Part shown: piece by piece, positions 44,370-57,015 of the stretch
Layout: each line of letters starts with the position of its first letter
Position numbering within the stretch: position 1 is the first letter of the stretch
Assembly: GCF_041956535.1 (NCBI RefSeq)
Contig: NW_027192201.1
Coordinates: forward strand, 284,060 to 348,059
Reading direction: 5' to 3'
From: Calcarisporiella thermophila CBS 279.70
Taxonomy: Eukaryota; Calcarisporiellomycota
Length of the DNA: 64,000 nucleotides
Notes under the pieces: model-generated
Told to the model about the DNA's origin: nothing
Database searches by the model: none
Seen by the model: the letters and a program-made list of their open reading frames with translations, nothing else
Position numbers and translations under genes: made by a program

Positions 44370-46149
44370 GGCGAATTCCACTCGGTTCCGAAGGGGGAAA
44401 AGATGCGCTAGTCAAGATGCATGATTGAGGAGCCGAGCTTATTGCGCCGTTGCGTTTATAAGAGGCGCGGGAAGGGAGGGTCTATCCTCATTTTTTTAAA
44501 TGCTGACCCGGTATTTTCTCCCCTTTTCCCTTTCCTCTATTCACGGCTGGTTCCACACAACCTAAACGAAACTGAGCTACGAAGTGGGATTTGGCAGGAC
44601 GAACGATTGGAGCCGAACCGGGTTCGATCCACTCGCAATCCCAAGAATTCTAAGGGGGCAGGGACAAAACCCATTTTCTAGCCCCCTTCCACCGGTGATG
44701 TTTTATCAGATGGCCGCCGGCTCCAGCCGCCCTCGCAAATGGAATCCCCCCTGCTCCAAACGGGAGTGACATCTGCGATCCATTATTCGGAAACCATTTT
44801 GCCCAAGACGAGGCCCCGGCAAGCCGTTTCGAGCAGACCTGGAAATGCGCCTCCGATGGGCTGCTGCAGAGGGCATGACTTGAACCAGTGACCTTGGCTG
44901 AGACCACCGTGCATGGATCCAATGAGATCATCCTGAAAGTAATGGACAACCGCTTCCACAAATCTCATTAATAATTTTTTTTCGTAGGCCAGCTGGGGGG
45001 TGCTCAAGCGAGGGGCGCGGCTCCTCCTCCCACTTTGAAATTCCCCCGGCCCACACACAATCGAACTCAGCGGCTTGCGCGGGCGGGAAAAGAGAGCTTG
45101 TCATAGGGAGATGTTCCATCTTGGTTTTGCTTAGAGCTATCTCCACGTGCGAGGGGTGGACGCACACCTATATAGAGGGGCAGGTTCTATTAGATCAGAC
45201 GGATTCGTTTCGTCGGGGGAGATCAAGGTGGCCAGGCGGCGGAAATGACGTTAGAAGGCACTGGCGTCGAGAGGGATTGGCAAGGATTCTTCATCTTGGG
45301 GAAGATAGCTTGTTTCTTTTGAGGCGGCGTGCCTCCGGCCATGTTCGGCCCCCCCTTCTAAAAGGGTTAACCTACGCGGACGCATGTGTAGACGTGTCTA
45401 TCCGGATTCCTCCTCACACGTGCTCGATTTGCTCTGCTGTACACTCTATTCGGGCATGGATGGGGCTTGTCGTTTCGGGCTCTAGGCGTAAGTCCCTAAA
45501 TGAACGTTTTTGGCCAATCTTCCGACCGAACCTTGCATCAAACACGAATGGGCGAGGAGGGCCATTGAGCAAGCGAGGGTGCTACCGTGCGCTGGAAGAG
45601 AAATTTGTTTCCTTAACAAACTTTTCATAGAAGCCGGTGCCAAACCTGATCCCGTGGTGATAATCGCGGCAATGACACTGGGCCGCGAAAAACGGTTCGG
45701 GCAGAGGCCTCCAAGCCGGCGACACAGGGAGAAACAATTCGGAAAATTAACATTTTCTGACACCACGCGATTCTAAAAGTGGCAAAAGCCTCGAGTCGCC
45801 CTGGAGATTGGCCGAAAATTATATTGTTGTTTCGCACAGCTCAATTTTATGAGTCTGGTCGGCCACGTGGAATCCCTTACTTTTCGACCTGAGTTTTTTT
45901 TTTCCTTCTGTCAGTTCTTTTTTTTTTCTCTCTCTCTCCTAATTTTCCAGCCTTTTTTTTTTCCTTTACTTTTCTTCTAATATTCTCCTTCTTTGCCTTA
46001 TTCTTCTTCTATCTCCTCTACCTTTTCGCCTCCTTCTGCTACTACTATCACCACCACACTATTGCTGTTTCACTTGCCTCTATCCATTCAGCGCCTATCC
46101 ATCGCAATTCCCTTACTTCCCCTCTCCTCTCCTTCCCCCCCACTTCGTC
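44370..46149. other. 1.8 kb intergenic stretch, nothing firm
   Basis: Only chance frames in GC-richer DNA. A tRNA-like piece near 44586-44643 has matching ends (GGGATT and AATCCC) but no proper arms. Bases 45895-46150 are strongly pyrimidine-rich and form the promoter and leader of the Zn2Cys6 gene. Confidence 0.5.
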
Positions 46150-47685
46150 ATGTCGATTTCTTCCTCTTTTCCACATCGCTCAGCGGGCGTCGCCTCATAC
46201 CAGCCCATCTCGACCATGATGCACACCGCCTCGGCCTCGGCCACCAACTTCCAGCCAACTTCGCAAACGGGAGACACCTCGCTCAACTCGCATCCGGCCA
46301 CGGGCGTTCCCCCCGCTTACCCCTCTTATGTAGGCGTACCGCCCCAGCCGCCGAATCTCATGGACGCCCGGCCCGGCGGCCGCGTCCTTCCCTCCTCTGT
46401 CCCCGAAATAATACCAGCGCCCATGGGCTACGATCCATCCCGATCGCAACCGCAGCATCCTCCGCCGTTCCAGCCCCCTATGCAGAGCTTCTCCTTCGTC
46501 CAGGTGCTGGATGAGCCGCTTGGGATGACGGGCAAACCAAAGAGACACCAGGTCAAAAACGCATGCGGTAAATGGGCTCTTGTGGCCGACATGCTCTTCC
46601 CGTTGAGGTTTTCTTGAAGCCTAATACATCCCTACCTGCTCTCTCTTATAGTGAATTGCCGCAAATCGTGCAAAAAATGCGACGACGGCCGGCCCTGCCA
46701 GAGATGTATCAAACACGACCTCACGGACACATGCTTTGACTCTCCTCGAAAGCCCAGGAAGAAGGTACGACGTCCCCCCCCCCCCTCTCCCCCACGTGTC
46801 TATCGCTTACTAGCGAAACCATGCCCCTAACCCTTTTTTCTTTGGTCGCACCCTGGTAGGGGATCAAGAGAGGCCCGTACAAGCGAAGGAAGCAATTCCA
46901 GATGGAGGAGAACTCTCGTAATTATATGAAATGGGTTTATTTTGTTGATGCCTCTAATTCCTCTCCCTCTTTCCCCGTCCATAGAGGAGAAAACCCCCAG
47001 CCGTCTGACTCCCTCCGCCTACCAAGTCTCCTCCGCCCATCCAGTTCCCTTTAGTCAGTCTTGGGGTTCCACGGTGGCTGCGCCTTTTACTGGCTCGTAC
47101 AACCATAATCTCGCTGCGACGGTCTCAGACACCAGAGGGATGATGACGCAGGAGGTCCATCCATCCCTCAGTGGTCATCCGCCTTTCTACGCGAACCCAC
47201 CCCCATCAGGATCTTACATGCCTCAACCTTGGAATCCCTCCGGCCTCCAGCCTAAGCCTGTAAATATTGATAATGGAAATAGCAACCCAGAAATTGCGGA
47301 CACTAAACTCAATATGCTCTCAAGACTTTGTAATGCTAATTTGAATAGCGGCGGCCCCTTTCCCCCTCCAGATCCCCCTGCATACCGAACTCCGCCAGCC
47401 CCCGCCCCCCAGATGCAGTATGAGCCTACATACTCAACCCATGCCTCCCATCCCCCTCAGTATCTTTACTCTTCTCTCTCGTCTACTGCGCCCTACCGTG
47501 CTTCCCATTCCCGCCAACAGCAACCCGTTGCCGCCGTCCAATCCGGTCCAGATACCAGTGGCTCTGTCCATCTAGCTGGAATGAGTCCCTCCTCTCCATT
47601 GCCCGAATCCGCTGCAGCAATATCATCGAGACCCCCCGGCTACTCGCCATGCATGTCTCCCGCTGCTTCAGCGCCGTATTCCTAA
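46150..47685 (+). CDS. Zn2Cys6 transcription factor
   Basis: Exons 46150-46567, 46652-46764, 46860-46917 and 46985-47685; 429 residues. The binuclear zinc cluster begins across the first intron at about residue 139: ACVNCRKSCKKCDDGRPCQR, followed by C and LTDTC, giving six cysteines. A basic block follows (RKPRKKGIKRGPYKRRKQF), as in a well-known fungal subgroup. The zinc cluster sits in the middle rather than at the N-terminus. Both flanks are Pro/Ser/Tyr-rich and probably activating. No fungal-specific middle homology domain is visible. After the stop (TAA 47683-47685) the same frame stays open to 47851; see the findings. Targets are unknown. Confidence 0.87.
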
Positions 47686-48581
47686 CATTTTTCTCGGCCA
47701 TGGCCGCCTTCAGCCAAAAGGGAGAGAGGGGACGAGTCCTATTCCATCTCGGGACTAGAGCCTACCATGGCCGAAAGAAAAGACCCCTTGGCGGCCCTAG
47801 GAGTACCTCAGAACCACATCATTCCTAATGGGTTGTCCCCCAACCGATGACCAGGCCGAGTTGGCAAGCGAGGAGGGATTGGCGAGGAAGAGTCCGTTGT
47901 GGAGTGGGTGGCATCTATTCAGTGACAAGTAGATGCTGTGCTAATACGCCAACATTGTATTTATTATTCATCTCCTTCTACCCTTGTGTATTAAAAGGAA
48001 GAAAAAAAAATACATCTAACGCATGCCACTGTTCCCCTCCAATACCTTTCCTAAATGTGTTGATATTTGTACATAGGTTCTTCTTTCTTCATTTACTTGT
48101 ACACATCCGCCTTAGACTAATAAAAAGTCGCTATATCCAGACGACTGGGTCGCCCGTCCTAGCAGGCATCGAATGCTTTGGTAGAAGAAAAAAAAGAGCG
48201 AAAAAGGCCGCAAGCAAGCATATATCCGAGCCCTTCCATATTCATCGCTAAATCAATCCATTTCAGGCCAATGGCAATGCATGCCTTTTTGAATGGAAGC
48301 TTGGTTCTGTCCTTTAAACAAAATGATTTATCGATACCAACTATTACAAAGCAGAAGAGAGAGAGCCGCGTCTTTGGAAATAAAAGTGCGGGAGGAAGGG
48401 GGGGAAGGGGAGGAGAGTGGAGACGGGAGGAGGGAAAGAGAGCGGGAAATAAAAAAAAGAAACTAGGAAATAGACAAAAAGAGCGGGTATTTCTCTATAA
48501 TTTTACAATAACCTAATATCCCAATAAATAGATAAATAGCTAGAGATGTATATGATTAGAAGAGGTATGTGATTAGGGAAT
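47686..48581. other. Gap between convergent genes, with an open frame after the stop
   Basis: The first 166 bases stay open in the frame of the Zn2Cys6 gene. The rest is 3' untranslated-like, with A-rich and G/A-rich runs. Confidence 0.5.
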
Positions 48582-51083
48582 TTAATTGTGTTTCGCGGAT
48601 TCAGTATTAGGGGGAAGCGCGGCTCCCGACCCCGTTGTGGTCTGCGGAGGGGGCGACTCTGGAGGGGAGGCAAGCGCTTCGAAGAAGGTGTTCTCCTCAT
48701 CGTCATCGTCATGATCCACATCGCTGTCCTCAGCTCCGTCGGGCAACACAATCTTCGGGATGGGGGGGAGCTCCAGGGACAAAATAGGAGGTGCCGTGTC
48801 CAAGATTCCCGACTCACGGTCCACGTGTTCAGGAAGTTGGGCAGCCTGCATCTCCTCGACCTCGGTAGGAGCCGGGCCCATCGGGGAAGAGGGGCGCACA
48901 AAAGCCGCCTCATGCACGCTGTTCTCTTCGGCCGGGGGAGCCGTCTTTACCTCCGCCTCAGCGACAGGATGGCCCACGGCGTGCACCTCACTCTCTACCC
49001 CATTCGGCTTCTTATCCTGCTGCTCAACGGGTTCCGTTACATGGATAACAAGCGGCTCAGCCGAGAATTCGTGGCTCTGCTCCGAATGCACCACGGGCGT
49101 CGCGTCTCTCGTCCTCTCCTCGGCCAACCCCTCACCGGCCTGCTGAGGCACATTTTCGTCGGCGTACGGCACCGCCCCGCTGTATTCGAAGCTCATGCGC
49201 TCCTCCCGCGGGGAGATCCCGTCCACGATTCCATCGTACACAAAGCTCATGCGCTCCTCGGAGGGATCGCTGGAGGCGATTCCAATGTCGGAGGACGTGG
49301 GGATCGTGGGCACAAAGCTTTGCCGCTTCTCTGAGCGAATCTGGCTCAGGATCGCATCGTTTTCATACGGGAAGCTAAGGCGGTTGGGGTCCTGCTCGGG
49401 ATCTTCCGATATCTCGTAGAGCACATCCTAAAAACACAAAGCATTAAGCATCTTGCGCTACCTCTCAAATAGGCTCAACCGCGTTACCTCGGGGAACAAA
49501 AATGAGGGCACTCGTTGGCCGCTTTCGAGCGGGCTCGTGAGGGTGGCGTGGGACAGCTGTGCAGGGGGGATGTTCTCGACCGTCACTGGGGAGGAGACCA
49601 CGGTCGGCACTTCGGAGATACGGTGGGATGGTTCCTCGACAATGTTCACGGTGAGCGGTCGAACCTCCTTCTCGGTGGGAGAGCCCGTCTCGGTTTCATT
49701 AGGGTGGGTCTCCGCCGCCGCCGCCGCCTCCGCGGCCACCTTCGGGGCGATGAACGAGTCGACGGAGAAGGTGGGGCCGTCCATGGATAGGTGGGAGAGT
49801 TCAATACGTGGGATGGCGACGTCGGCAGGGGCTGAGCCAGGCTGCTGCGGAGGCACTTGGTGATATTCTATGGGCGGGACACGGGGGGCCTCCTCGGGCG
49901 GCATGGGCATGGGGGGGAGCGAGTCTCGGCTCATCATGGAGGTTCGATAGCTCAGCTCCGCGCCACCGTATATGTCCTCGGATAGGGTGCTGATGGGGCG
50001 TGGGTTGGTCGGGGGAGCGGCCTCGAAGGGGTGGCTCTCTGCGAAGCGGGAGTGCATATCCTGGTTGCGAGGCATGTACTGGTGGTAATCGAGAGTGTTT
50101 GGCATGGCCGCAGCAGGGGCGGCGCGAGAATCCAAGTTGCCCATCTCCACCGGCCCAGGCGATCCAAAGGATTTATCCGAGGCGAATGGGAGGGGCGAGT
50201 CGGATCTCAAGCCCGGTGGCAACGCATACGAGTCGGATGGCTTCTCCGGGCCTGCAACGCCCCGGAAGGAGTCCGCGTAGGAGTCCAGGGACATGGACTT
50301 CTTCTTGTTGCAGTCGCAGCCAGTGCGATGGAGGTGGGGCGATAAACAGGCCGCCTCGTAGCCACGGGGCCGGGCGGGGCTCTGAGTGAGGCTGGGAGCA
50401 ACGTTGGCAAAAGCGCCGGTCGAGGGGCCAAACTGGGCCATGGGCTCGCCGGGGGAAGGGAGCTTGCCGACGATCGGGGCCATGTCCGAGTCCCCAAGTT
50501 CGCGGTTGGCCGTCTTCTGGTGACCTCGCCGCTTTCGACGATACAAAAAGAGAGCGGCAGCCACCACTACAACGCCCGCCAAGACTCCCCCCACAATGGC
50601 GCCTACGTTTGGGCCGGGGGCGTTAGCGTTGGTTCCGTCGCTTGCTGCCAACGAATTCGGGGGGTCGATGGATTTGGAGGAAGTGCCTGCGGGGGGCGAG
50701 TTCGATACGGACATGCTTGCCTGAGGCACGATACTGGCGGGCAGGCTAGGGCTGGCCTGCTGGGAAGCTGAGGGACCCGGCGGAGTAGCGGCGGGGGCGG
50801 GGACGGACGTGGCATGGGCGGGCGCTCCCGACGAAGCAGCTGCATTTCCAGGCTGCTGTGGCTGTTCCTGAGGCTTTGGGTTCTTTTTGTCATCCTTTTT
50901 GTCATCTTTCTTATCCTCCTTTTTATCCTGCGCTTTCTTATCGTCCTTCTTCTCGTTCTCTTGTTGAGGTGGCGGCGGTGGGGGGGCGCGTCGTTGAAGG
51001 CGCGGCTTGCTAACCCTTGCCGGCTTACGACGGTGGATGGAGGCAAAGCTGGCTTTCTCACTAGGATCGCTGCTGGGAGACAT
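48582..51083 (-). CDS. Single-pass membrane protein with Ser/Pro-rich ectodomain
   Basis: Exons 51083-49488 and 49427-48582; 813 residues. One membrane segment lies at about 165-185 (GAIVGGVLAGVVVVAAALFL, then YRRKRR). Before it stand a Lys/Asp-rich run (repeats like KKDDKKDDKK) and a Pro/Ser/Ala-rich stretch that could be O-glycosylated. The layout resembles Mid2/Wsc-type wall sensors, yet no N-terminal signal peptide is visible, so a missing first exon is possible. The long cytoplasmic tail has repeated R-x-SF motifs (NRLSFPY, ERMSFVY, ERMSFEY, KRQSFVP) that look like kinase sites, and a C-terminal acidic patch (DSDVDHDDDDEEN). A sensor role is inferred from architecture only. Confidence 0.72.
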
Positions 51084-52134
51084 TTTCAAGTGTGACTAGG
51101 GGATGGAAACACGATAATGCCAAGGGCGTGAATAAATAGAAAGAGGGGGAGGCGGGGGGGGGGGGAAGGGTATAAGCGAACGGATGTCAGCAGTTCAGAG
51201 ATATGGACATCAAGATGACGAGGGAGGAATTCCAGGGACACCGCTGACACGGGGGGGAAATGGAAGGGAGATGGGCGCGGAGGGAAGGGATGGGATTGAA
51301 AGAACAAACAATCTTAGTCGTTCTCGACAGAAGTCCTGGAAAAACAAGCGAGGCGAAAATAGAAGATTTAAAATAACTTTAAATCCCGGCCCCCGCCAAT
51401 CAGCAGGCTTCGGAATCTGGAAGCCAGAAAAAAAGAAAAAGCACGACAAAGTCAGCGGGGGGTGCCTGGTGGTGCGGCAAGAGGACAAAGCCTTTTTGTC
51501 AGTCCTCCATCGGCCCTGTTTCGTTCCCTGCTCCTCCACTGGAGGCCCAGCGGGCCACGCACTCGTTCGCGAAGCACAGCCAGCCAGCCAGCCCGCCCGC
51601 CCGATCCGGGACGGGGCGCGAGCGCCTCCTTCCTCACAGCCGCTGCGAGCAAGTCAAGGACAGACTCTGGGCCCCCCGAAACCTTCCCGGCTGCGGCTTG
51701 GCTCGCGGCCACTGAGCGGGGCGGGGTTGAAGACGGGCTGAAGGGCGGCTGAGGCTTAGCGCGAGCAAGTGATCGAGAGCATGATCAGGAGAGCGCGCTG
51801 CCCTGGCTTTCCTGCATGAGGCAATAAAGGGCTCGTCCACTCAAGCGGCCCGAACAGACCAAGACGCTAATTTCATAATCCGGCCGAGAAACGGGTGGCG
51901 CCGGAGGCCGCAACCTCCAACGCATTTCAGACCTGGAGCTGCAGGCGGGGCACAGCTCGTTCCCGTTGGTGATGCATATGGTTAAATTGAACGCACACAC
52001 AAACCACACAAATCCCAATCGTTTGGCATCCCCGCACGAACCTGACCGCCCTCTCTTCCTGCTACTACTTCCTCCGTTCTGGTGCGCGTGTCTAGCCCTT
52101 CCGTCTCCCCCTTCCCCGGAACTCCATCTTCCCC
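51084..52134. other. GC-rich gap between divergent genes
   Basis: No gene is seen. It should hold the promoters of the membrane-protein gene (-) and the RasGAP gene (+). Confidence 0.5.
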
Positions 52135-55100
52135 ATGTCATTTCTGGCCGCCCTCGAGAATCCAGATGCCTTCCCCCCCAATCCCGGGTGGCCAACAAAG
52201 AGCGACGTGTTTGAGAATTCCCCCGTCTTTCTCGACTACATCTCGGCCATTGAGGCATCTTTCCCCAAGATCCAGCGCTGGGCCGATGCCGCCCGCGACC
52301 TTTGCGAGATTAGTCAAGGTAGTTTGGCCAATGACAGAAACATCCCCATCCCCCTTTGTCCTAATGTTGTCATCTCCCATTAGCCTTCAAGGAATCCTTC
52401 GAAAAATATGCAAGCGAGTGCCGAGAATTGATTTCAAATAGGGGTGAAGGTATTCATCTTGATTGCATTCCTCTACTTATCTGTACTCTCTCGCGTTCAT
52501 ATGACTGAACTCTTCTGTCTCGCGTGCGGTACGCCTATCGCGGGCTTATCCCGTCCCCCTGCAGAGAATGCTCACGTTAAAGAATTCCTGAAAATCATAC
52601 AAACGATATCCGACGGGCTGGACTCGTCTTGCCGCAACTTTACCGTCCAGACTCGGGACACCGTACTGAGTATGCTGTCATAATTCCTCGTGTCTTTGCA
52701 TAGCTCATGCTGACCCAGCTCTGGATTTCATTATTTGGTGCTCTTTTTCCCCCTTACTTTCGCTCCCCCAGCTCCTGTATCAAAACATCGCGGAAATTTG
52801 GACATCGTCCTTATGGTAAGGAGGCTTCTCTTGAGAACCCGCCCTCCCGACCTCTCCGCTAACAGCCCTCCTTCCCCTTAAAGCAAGCTAGAGAAAATTT
52901 TCGCCAGGCCCAACGACATCACGAGAACAACTTGGAGGCCTATTGCTCGTATTCCCGGCGGTTAGGCGCAAAAAGAAATTCGGTGCATATTGAGGTAGGC
53001 GCCCATCTTTTGCCGGTAGAATTGTATCCTATAGCAGCCGGAACCCATCCTGTTCTTTCAAACTAAATAGCTGGCCACGGCAGTGTATAATTCCCAGCAG
53101 GCATTATGTGATGCATCCTTAGAATATGCGGCCTTGCTAACAGAGGTGGATCAGATTAACCGAAATTTCGTGATAGAACGGGTAATGCCTTGCGTCCATT
53201 CCAATCCCATCTTCTCCACCCCCTTTTTGACGTCAACCCCTTTTCTTCTTCCTCCTCGAAGGCATACCAATTCAACAAAATATTTAGTGACCGATGCGAC
53301 GAGAACGCACATCTACTTCACCAATACCGCCCAGCACTGGAGGAGACATTCACCAACATGGATCTTCCCCGTATCGAATTAAGCCATCTCCGAACTCCTT
53401 ACCCGGCATTCAATCCGTTTCAAGTGCGTTCATCCTCCTGGAGCATCGGATTTGGCTAGGATAACTAAACCTTTCTCTTTTTTTTTTTTGGTAGGAGGAC
53501 CTTGCCAGATTCCACCGCTCGATTGGACTCACGCCAAAGGAAGCCAAGTCCAAGGACCCTATTATGGGCCTTGATTTCGACGAGGAGGACCAGGAGCAGA
53601 CAGACATGCTGGCCACGGCGTCTGAGGGCCAGATGAAAGGCCACCTGTTTCGAAGATATGTGGAGCAATCCACCACGGTTTGGCGAAGGTAATTCCACTC
53701 CGTGAGCACCTCTTCGAGTCACCCTCGGCTTTCTAACCTAGCCCTCCTCTCCTCCATACCAGGCGTTATTTCTGCATTCACCATCCTGAGGGAATCTTGA
53801 TGCAGTACCGCAATTCAAAGGTGAGACGTGCTCCCTTGAGTCGGCGGCTAGTCCTTGGTTAACCCGTTTACTTTGGCGTTTTCTAATCTAGGGATGGGAT
53901 GCCATTGCAGATCTAAAAATTTGTAACGTGAATCCTGTCAAGGACCTCTACATTGATCGCAACAACGTGATTAAAATTAGCGGCCCCTCCAACGCGTACC
54001 TATCCACCTATACCCATCTAGTTTAATAGCGCTCTCTAATGTATCGAATATCCCCTTCTCCTATTGGAATGCTTAGGGAAATTTTGGTGCAGGCCGAGAC
54101 CGAAACCGACCTTCGCCTGTGGCTAACCGCCCTTCAGGCCTGGCAGGGCACCAAAACCGGGTTTACCCACTCCTCTCCTGGCTCGATGCAGGCGCAGCCG
54201 ATCATCATTCCAAATGGCCGACCAACGGTAAGCTCTTCCCCTCCTCTCCCTTTTTTCAGCCGAATGCTCAACTCCACCTGCTCATGTTTTTTTTTTTTGA
54301 TTCAAGCGCCCACGAAGCAAGACCCTTCTTCGCATGAACCGTGAGCCCGGCTACTCTTCCTTCAAAGTTTTCGGCGAGCAGCCCATGAATGAATCTCCAA
54401 CCTCCCCCCCCACCTTTTACAGCGCTGCCAACATAACCACCACCTCTCGCAAAGTCTCCCTCTCGGATATGATCCCCATCAAGCGTGAGGTGCTACTTGC
54501 CCGCGAGGCTAAGCGCAGCGATAGAGATATCATTTCGCCGTGTGGTGCTTGGCGCAAGGCCGTCTGCGTCCTCAGCGACCGGGGCGTCTTGGCCCTCTTC
54601 AGTGATCATGATAAAACCCTGCTTCTGCAGGTGTCGCTTCCCCAGATCCCCAGGTCCCATATCCAGCTCATGGACGAAAGCCTCTTCCCCGCCCACCGCA
54701 ACTGCTTCTGCGTCGGCACCACCGTGGGCGCCTGGTATTTTTCGGTGTCTTCCCAGGCCGAGAGAAATCAGTGGGTGAGCTTGCTGAAAGCGCACGCCGC
54801 GCCCGACTGGGTGCGAGCGCCGGACGGCGAGCGCCTCCGTATTTTCCGGACCTTCTGGCTGAGGGTGAATGATGCACGGGACTTGCGAGCGATCCAGCCC
54901 TACTGCGAGATTGTGCTTGACTGTGATCTCCGCGCCCGCACCAGTGTGCAGCGCCAGCGCGATCTGTACTGGCGCGAGGATTTCACCTTCCTCGACCTAC
55001 CCCCGTTCAAAATCGGGGTCACCCTTCTCGTGAAAAGTGCGGAGAGGCATGTCGGGCGCGTGTTTATTCCGATTCGATCGGTGAGGCGCGGGGTGCTCTA

Positions 55101-57015
55101 CGAGGGCTGGTATCCCATCATGAGCGATGGCAGTACCGTTGCAAGTAGCGGGGGAGGCGGTTACCTGCACCATCATGTATCGGAGCACGTGGGCGATTTG
55201 CGAATCAAACTGCTCTACGACGAGGTGGTCGTGTTGCCGATTGAGGAATATGAGGAGGTGGAGAAGGTAGGTGAAGCTTTCAAGCGCACTTCTTTCATGC
55301 GGATGATGATGCTCATTTCCTCATTCACACCACTTCCCCCCTCCCCCTCCCCTTCTCTTTCTCTCTCTGTTTTTTTTTTACTTTAGTACTTCTTCAGCCT
55401 GGACGCCAAGGCCACTTTTGAACTTGCTAATAGCTGCCCCGAATTGGAGCGCGTGGCAATGTGCATGCTACGTGTACATGAAGCAAGGGGCCTAGGTGCT
55501 GTAAAGTGGATCAATGCGATGGCGAGTGAAGAGGTCGCCACCACCACCATCGAGAACACCTCCATCCTGTTCCGTGGCAATTCCCTCCTCACCAAAGCGA
55601 TCGACGTCTACATGAAAATGATATGTGTCGAGTATATAGACACCGCCATCGGTGAGAGTCCCGTCTTCCCCTTCCTCCCCCCTCCCCCTCCCTCCTCCTC
55701 CTCCTCCTCCTCCCCCATTTAAGCTAACACGCCTGAATTGAACGTTATTTTGCGTTTAGGCGATAAAATACGGCTGATCTGCAGCGCTCGCGTCGTTTGT
55801 GAGGTTGACCCCTCTAAGCTTGGGCAAGATGAGGATGTGAATGCACATTGGCGCACTCTCATTGCCCATGCGCGTGCCCTGTGGAGAGGGATTTGGGAAA
55901 CACGGGAAAAATGCCCTCGAGAACTTCGGGAGGTCTTTGCTCACCTTCAACATCTTGTGATGGAAAAGTATCAAATCGATAAGGGCGAGAGTGGACTGGT
56001 GGCGAATGCCCGCTATACGTGTGTTAGGTAAGTTGCAGCCATGCGCCCCTTTCGGCAAGTAATCTCTTCTCTCTATGGCTGAAATCTCACGCCGATTCCT
56101 CGTAGTGGATTTATCTTTCTGCGACTCATCTGTCCAGCGGTATTGGCGCCGAAGCATTTTGGCCTGGTGCAAGGTAAATCTTCTTTCCCCAACAATAGTT
56201 CTCCTTTTTTCCCCTGTTCTTCCACTCAGATCTGACCTATTTCGCGTAACTGCCATTGCAGAGCATCCCGATCCCAAGACCCACCGGACCCTTACCCTTC
56301 TCGCCAAGTCATTGCAAAACCTTGCCAACCTGGTCCCATTTGGGTCCAAAGAGACCTACATGGTGAACATGAACGAATTCATCAACGAGAATATGTCGTC
56401 GCTCATGGAGTTCATCGACTACATAGCGGTAATGAGTTGGAATGGAACTGTTCCCCGCTGCCGTCCCCTGATCCTCTTTCCCCCTCTTGCCTCCCTCTTT
56501 AGACCCCCTGTGACTCGGCCCCTTCGCAGAAAGATGGCACCGAGAGCGTCACCCTCACGTCGCCTTCCTCCTACTTCGAGTCGCCGACGCCGCAGCATCT
56601 CATCGATCTCCCCAAGGAGTTGGCCTGCCTTTCTGGGTGGATTGCCTCATTTATGAGGCCTCCTCCTCCCCCCTCCTCTCCTCCGCGGGGCGAAGTCCCA
56701 ACCCTTCCCGACCTTTCCTTCAGCTCCTCCTCTATTGCCACGTCCAGCAGTGACGACGAGACTCTTAGACTACTGCGCGCAGCCTGCATCCAAGTGCAGA
56801 CTCGGACCCAGCACTTGAGGGAGCACACGAAGAAGCCGGCGGTGGATGTGTCGCGGGCCCGATCACCCTCCACCTCGGTGGACGAGGAGGTGACCACCCC
56901 CTCTCGCGGCATGGCAATAAAGCCCCGGTTTGCTAGACGAGACCCGTACGACGAGGACAACGGGGAGGACGCGGTAGGGCACGACGGGAAAGAGACACTG
57001 GCTCGCTCGATATAA
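52135..57015 (+). CDS. BAR-PH-RasGAP protein
   Basis: Seventeen exons: 52135-52318, 52384-52443, 52565-52669, 52772-52815, 52884-52994, 53071-53181, 53262-53423, 53495-53688, 53763-53820, 53892-53995, 54077-54227, 54307-55266, 55387-55651, 55760-56027, 56106-56173, 56262-56428 and 56503-57015; 1174 residues. It should switch off a Ras-type GTPase at curved membrane. A BAR-like helical domain fills about 1-255, a PH domain about 305-425, a second PH-like part about 480-575 and a C2-like part to about 700. The RasGAP domain runs from about 755 to 1010, with the arginine finger (R811 in LFRGNSLLTKA), FLRLICPAVLAPKHFGL and LQNLANLVPFGSKETYM. The tail is Ser/Pro-rich. The target GTPase (Ras, or Rap/Rsr1) cannot be told from sequence. 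Confidence 0.88.

Noticed and set aside
44586-44643. tRNA-like segment with ends GGGATT and AATCCC and a GGTTCGATCC piece
   Set aside because: It is only about 58 bases long, the T stem does not pair and there is no anticodon arm. At best it is a tRNA remnant.
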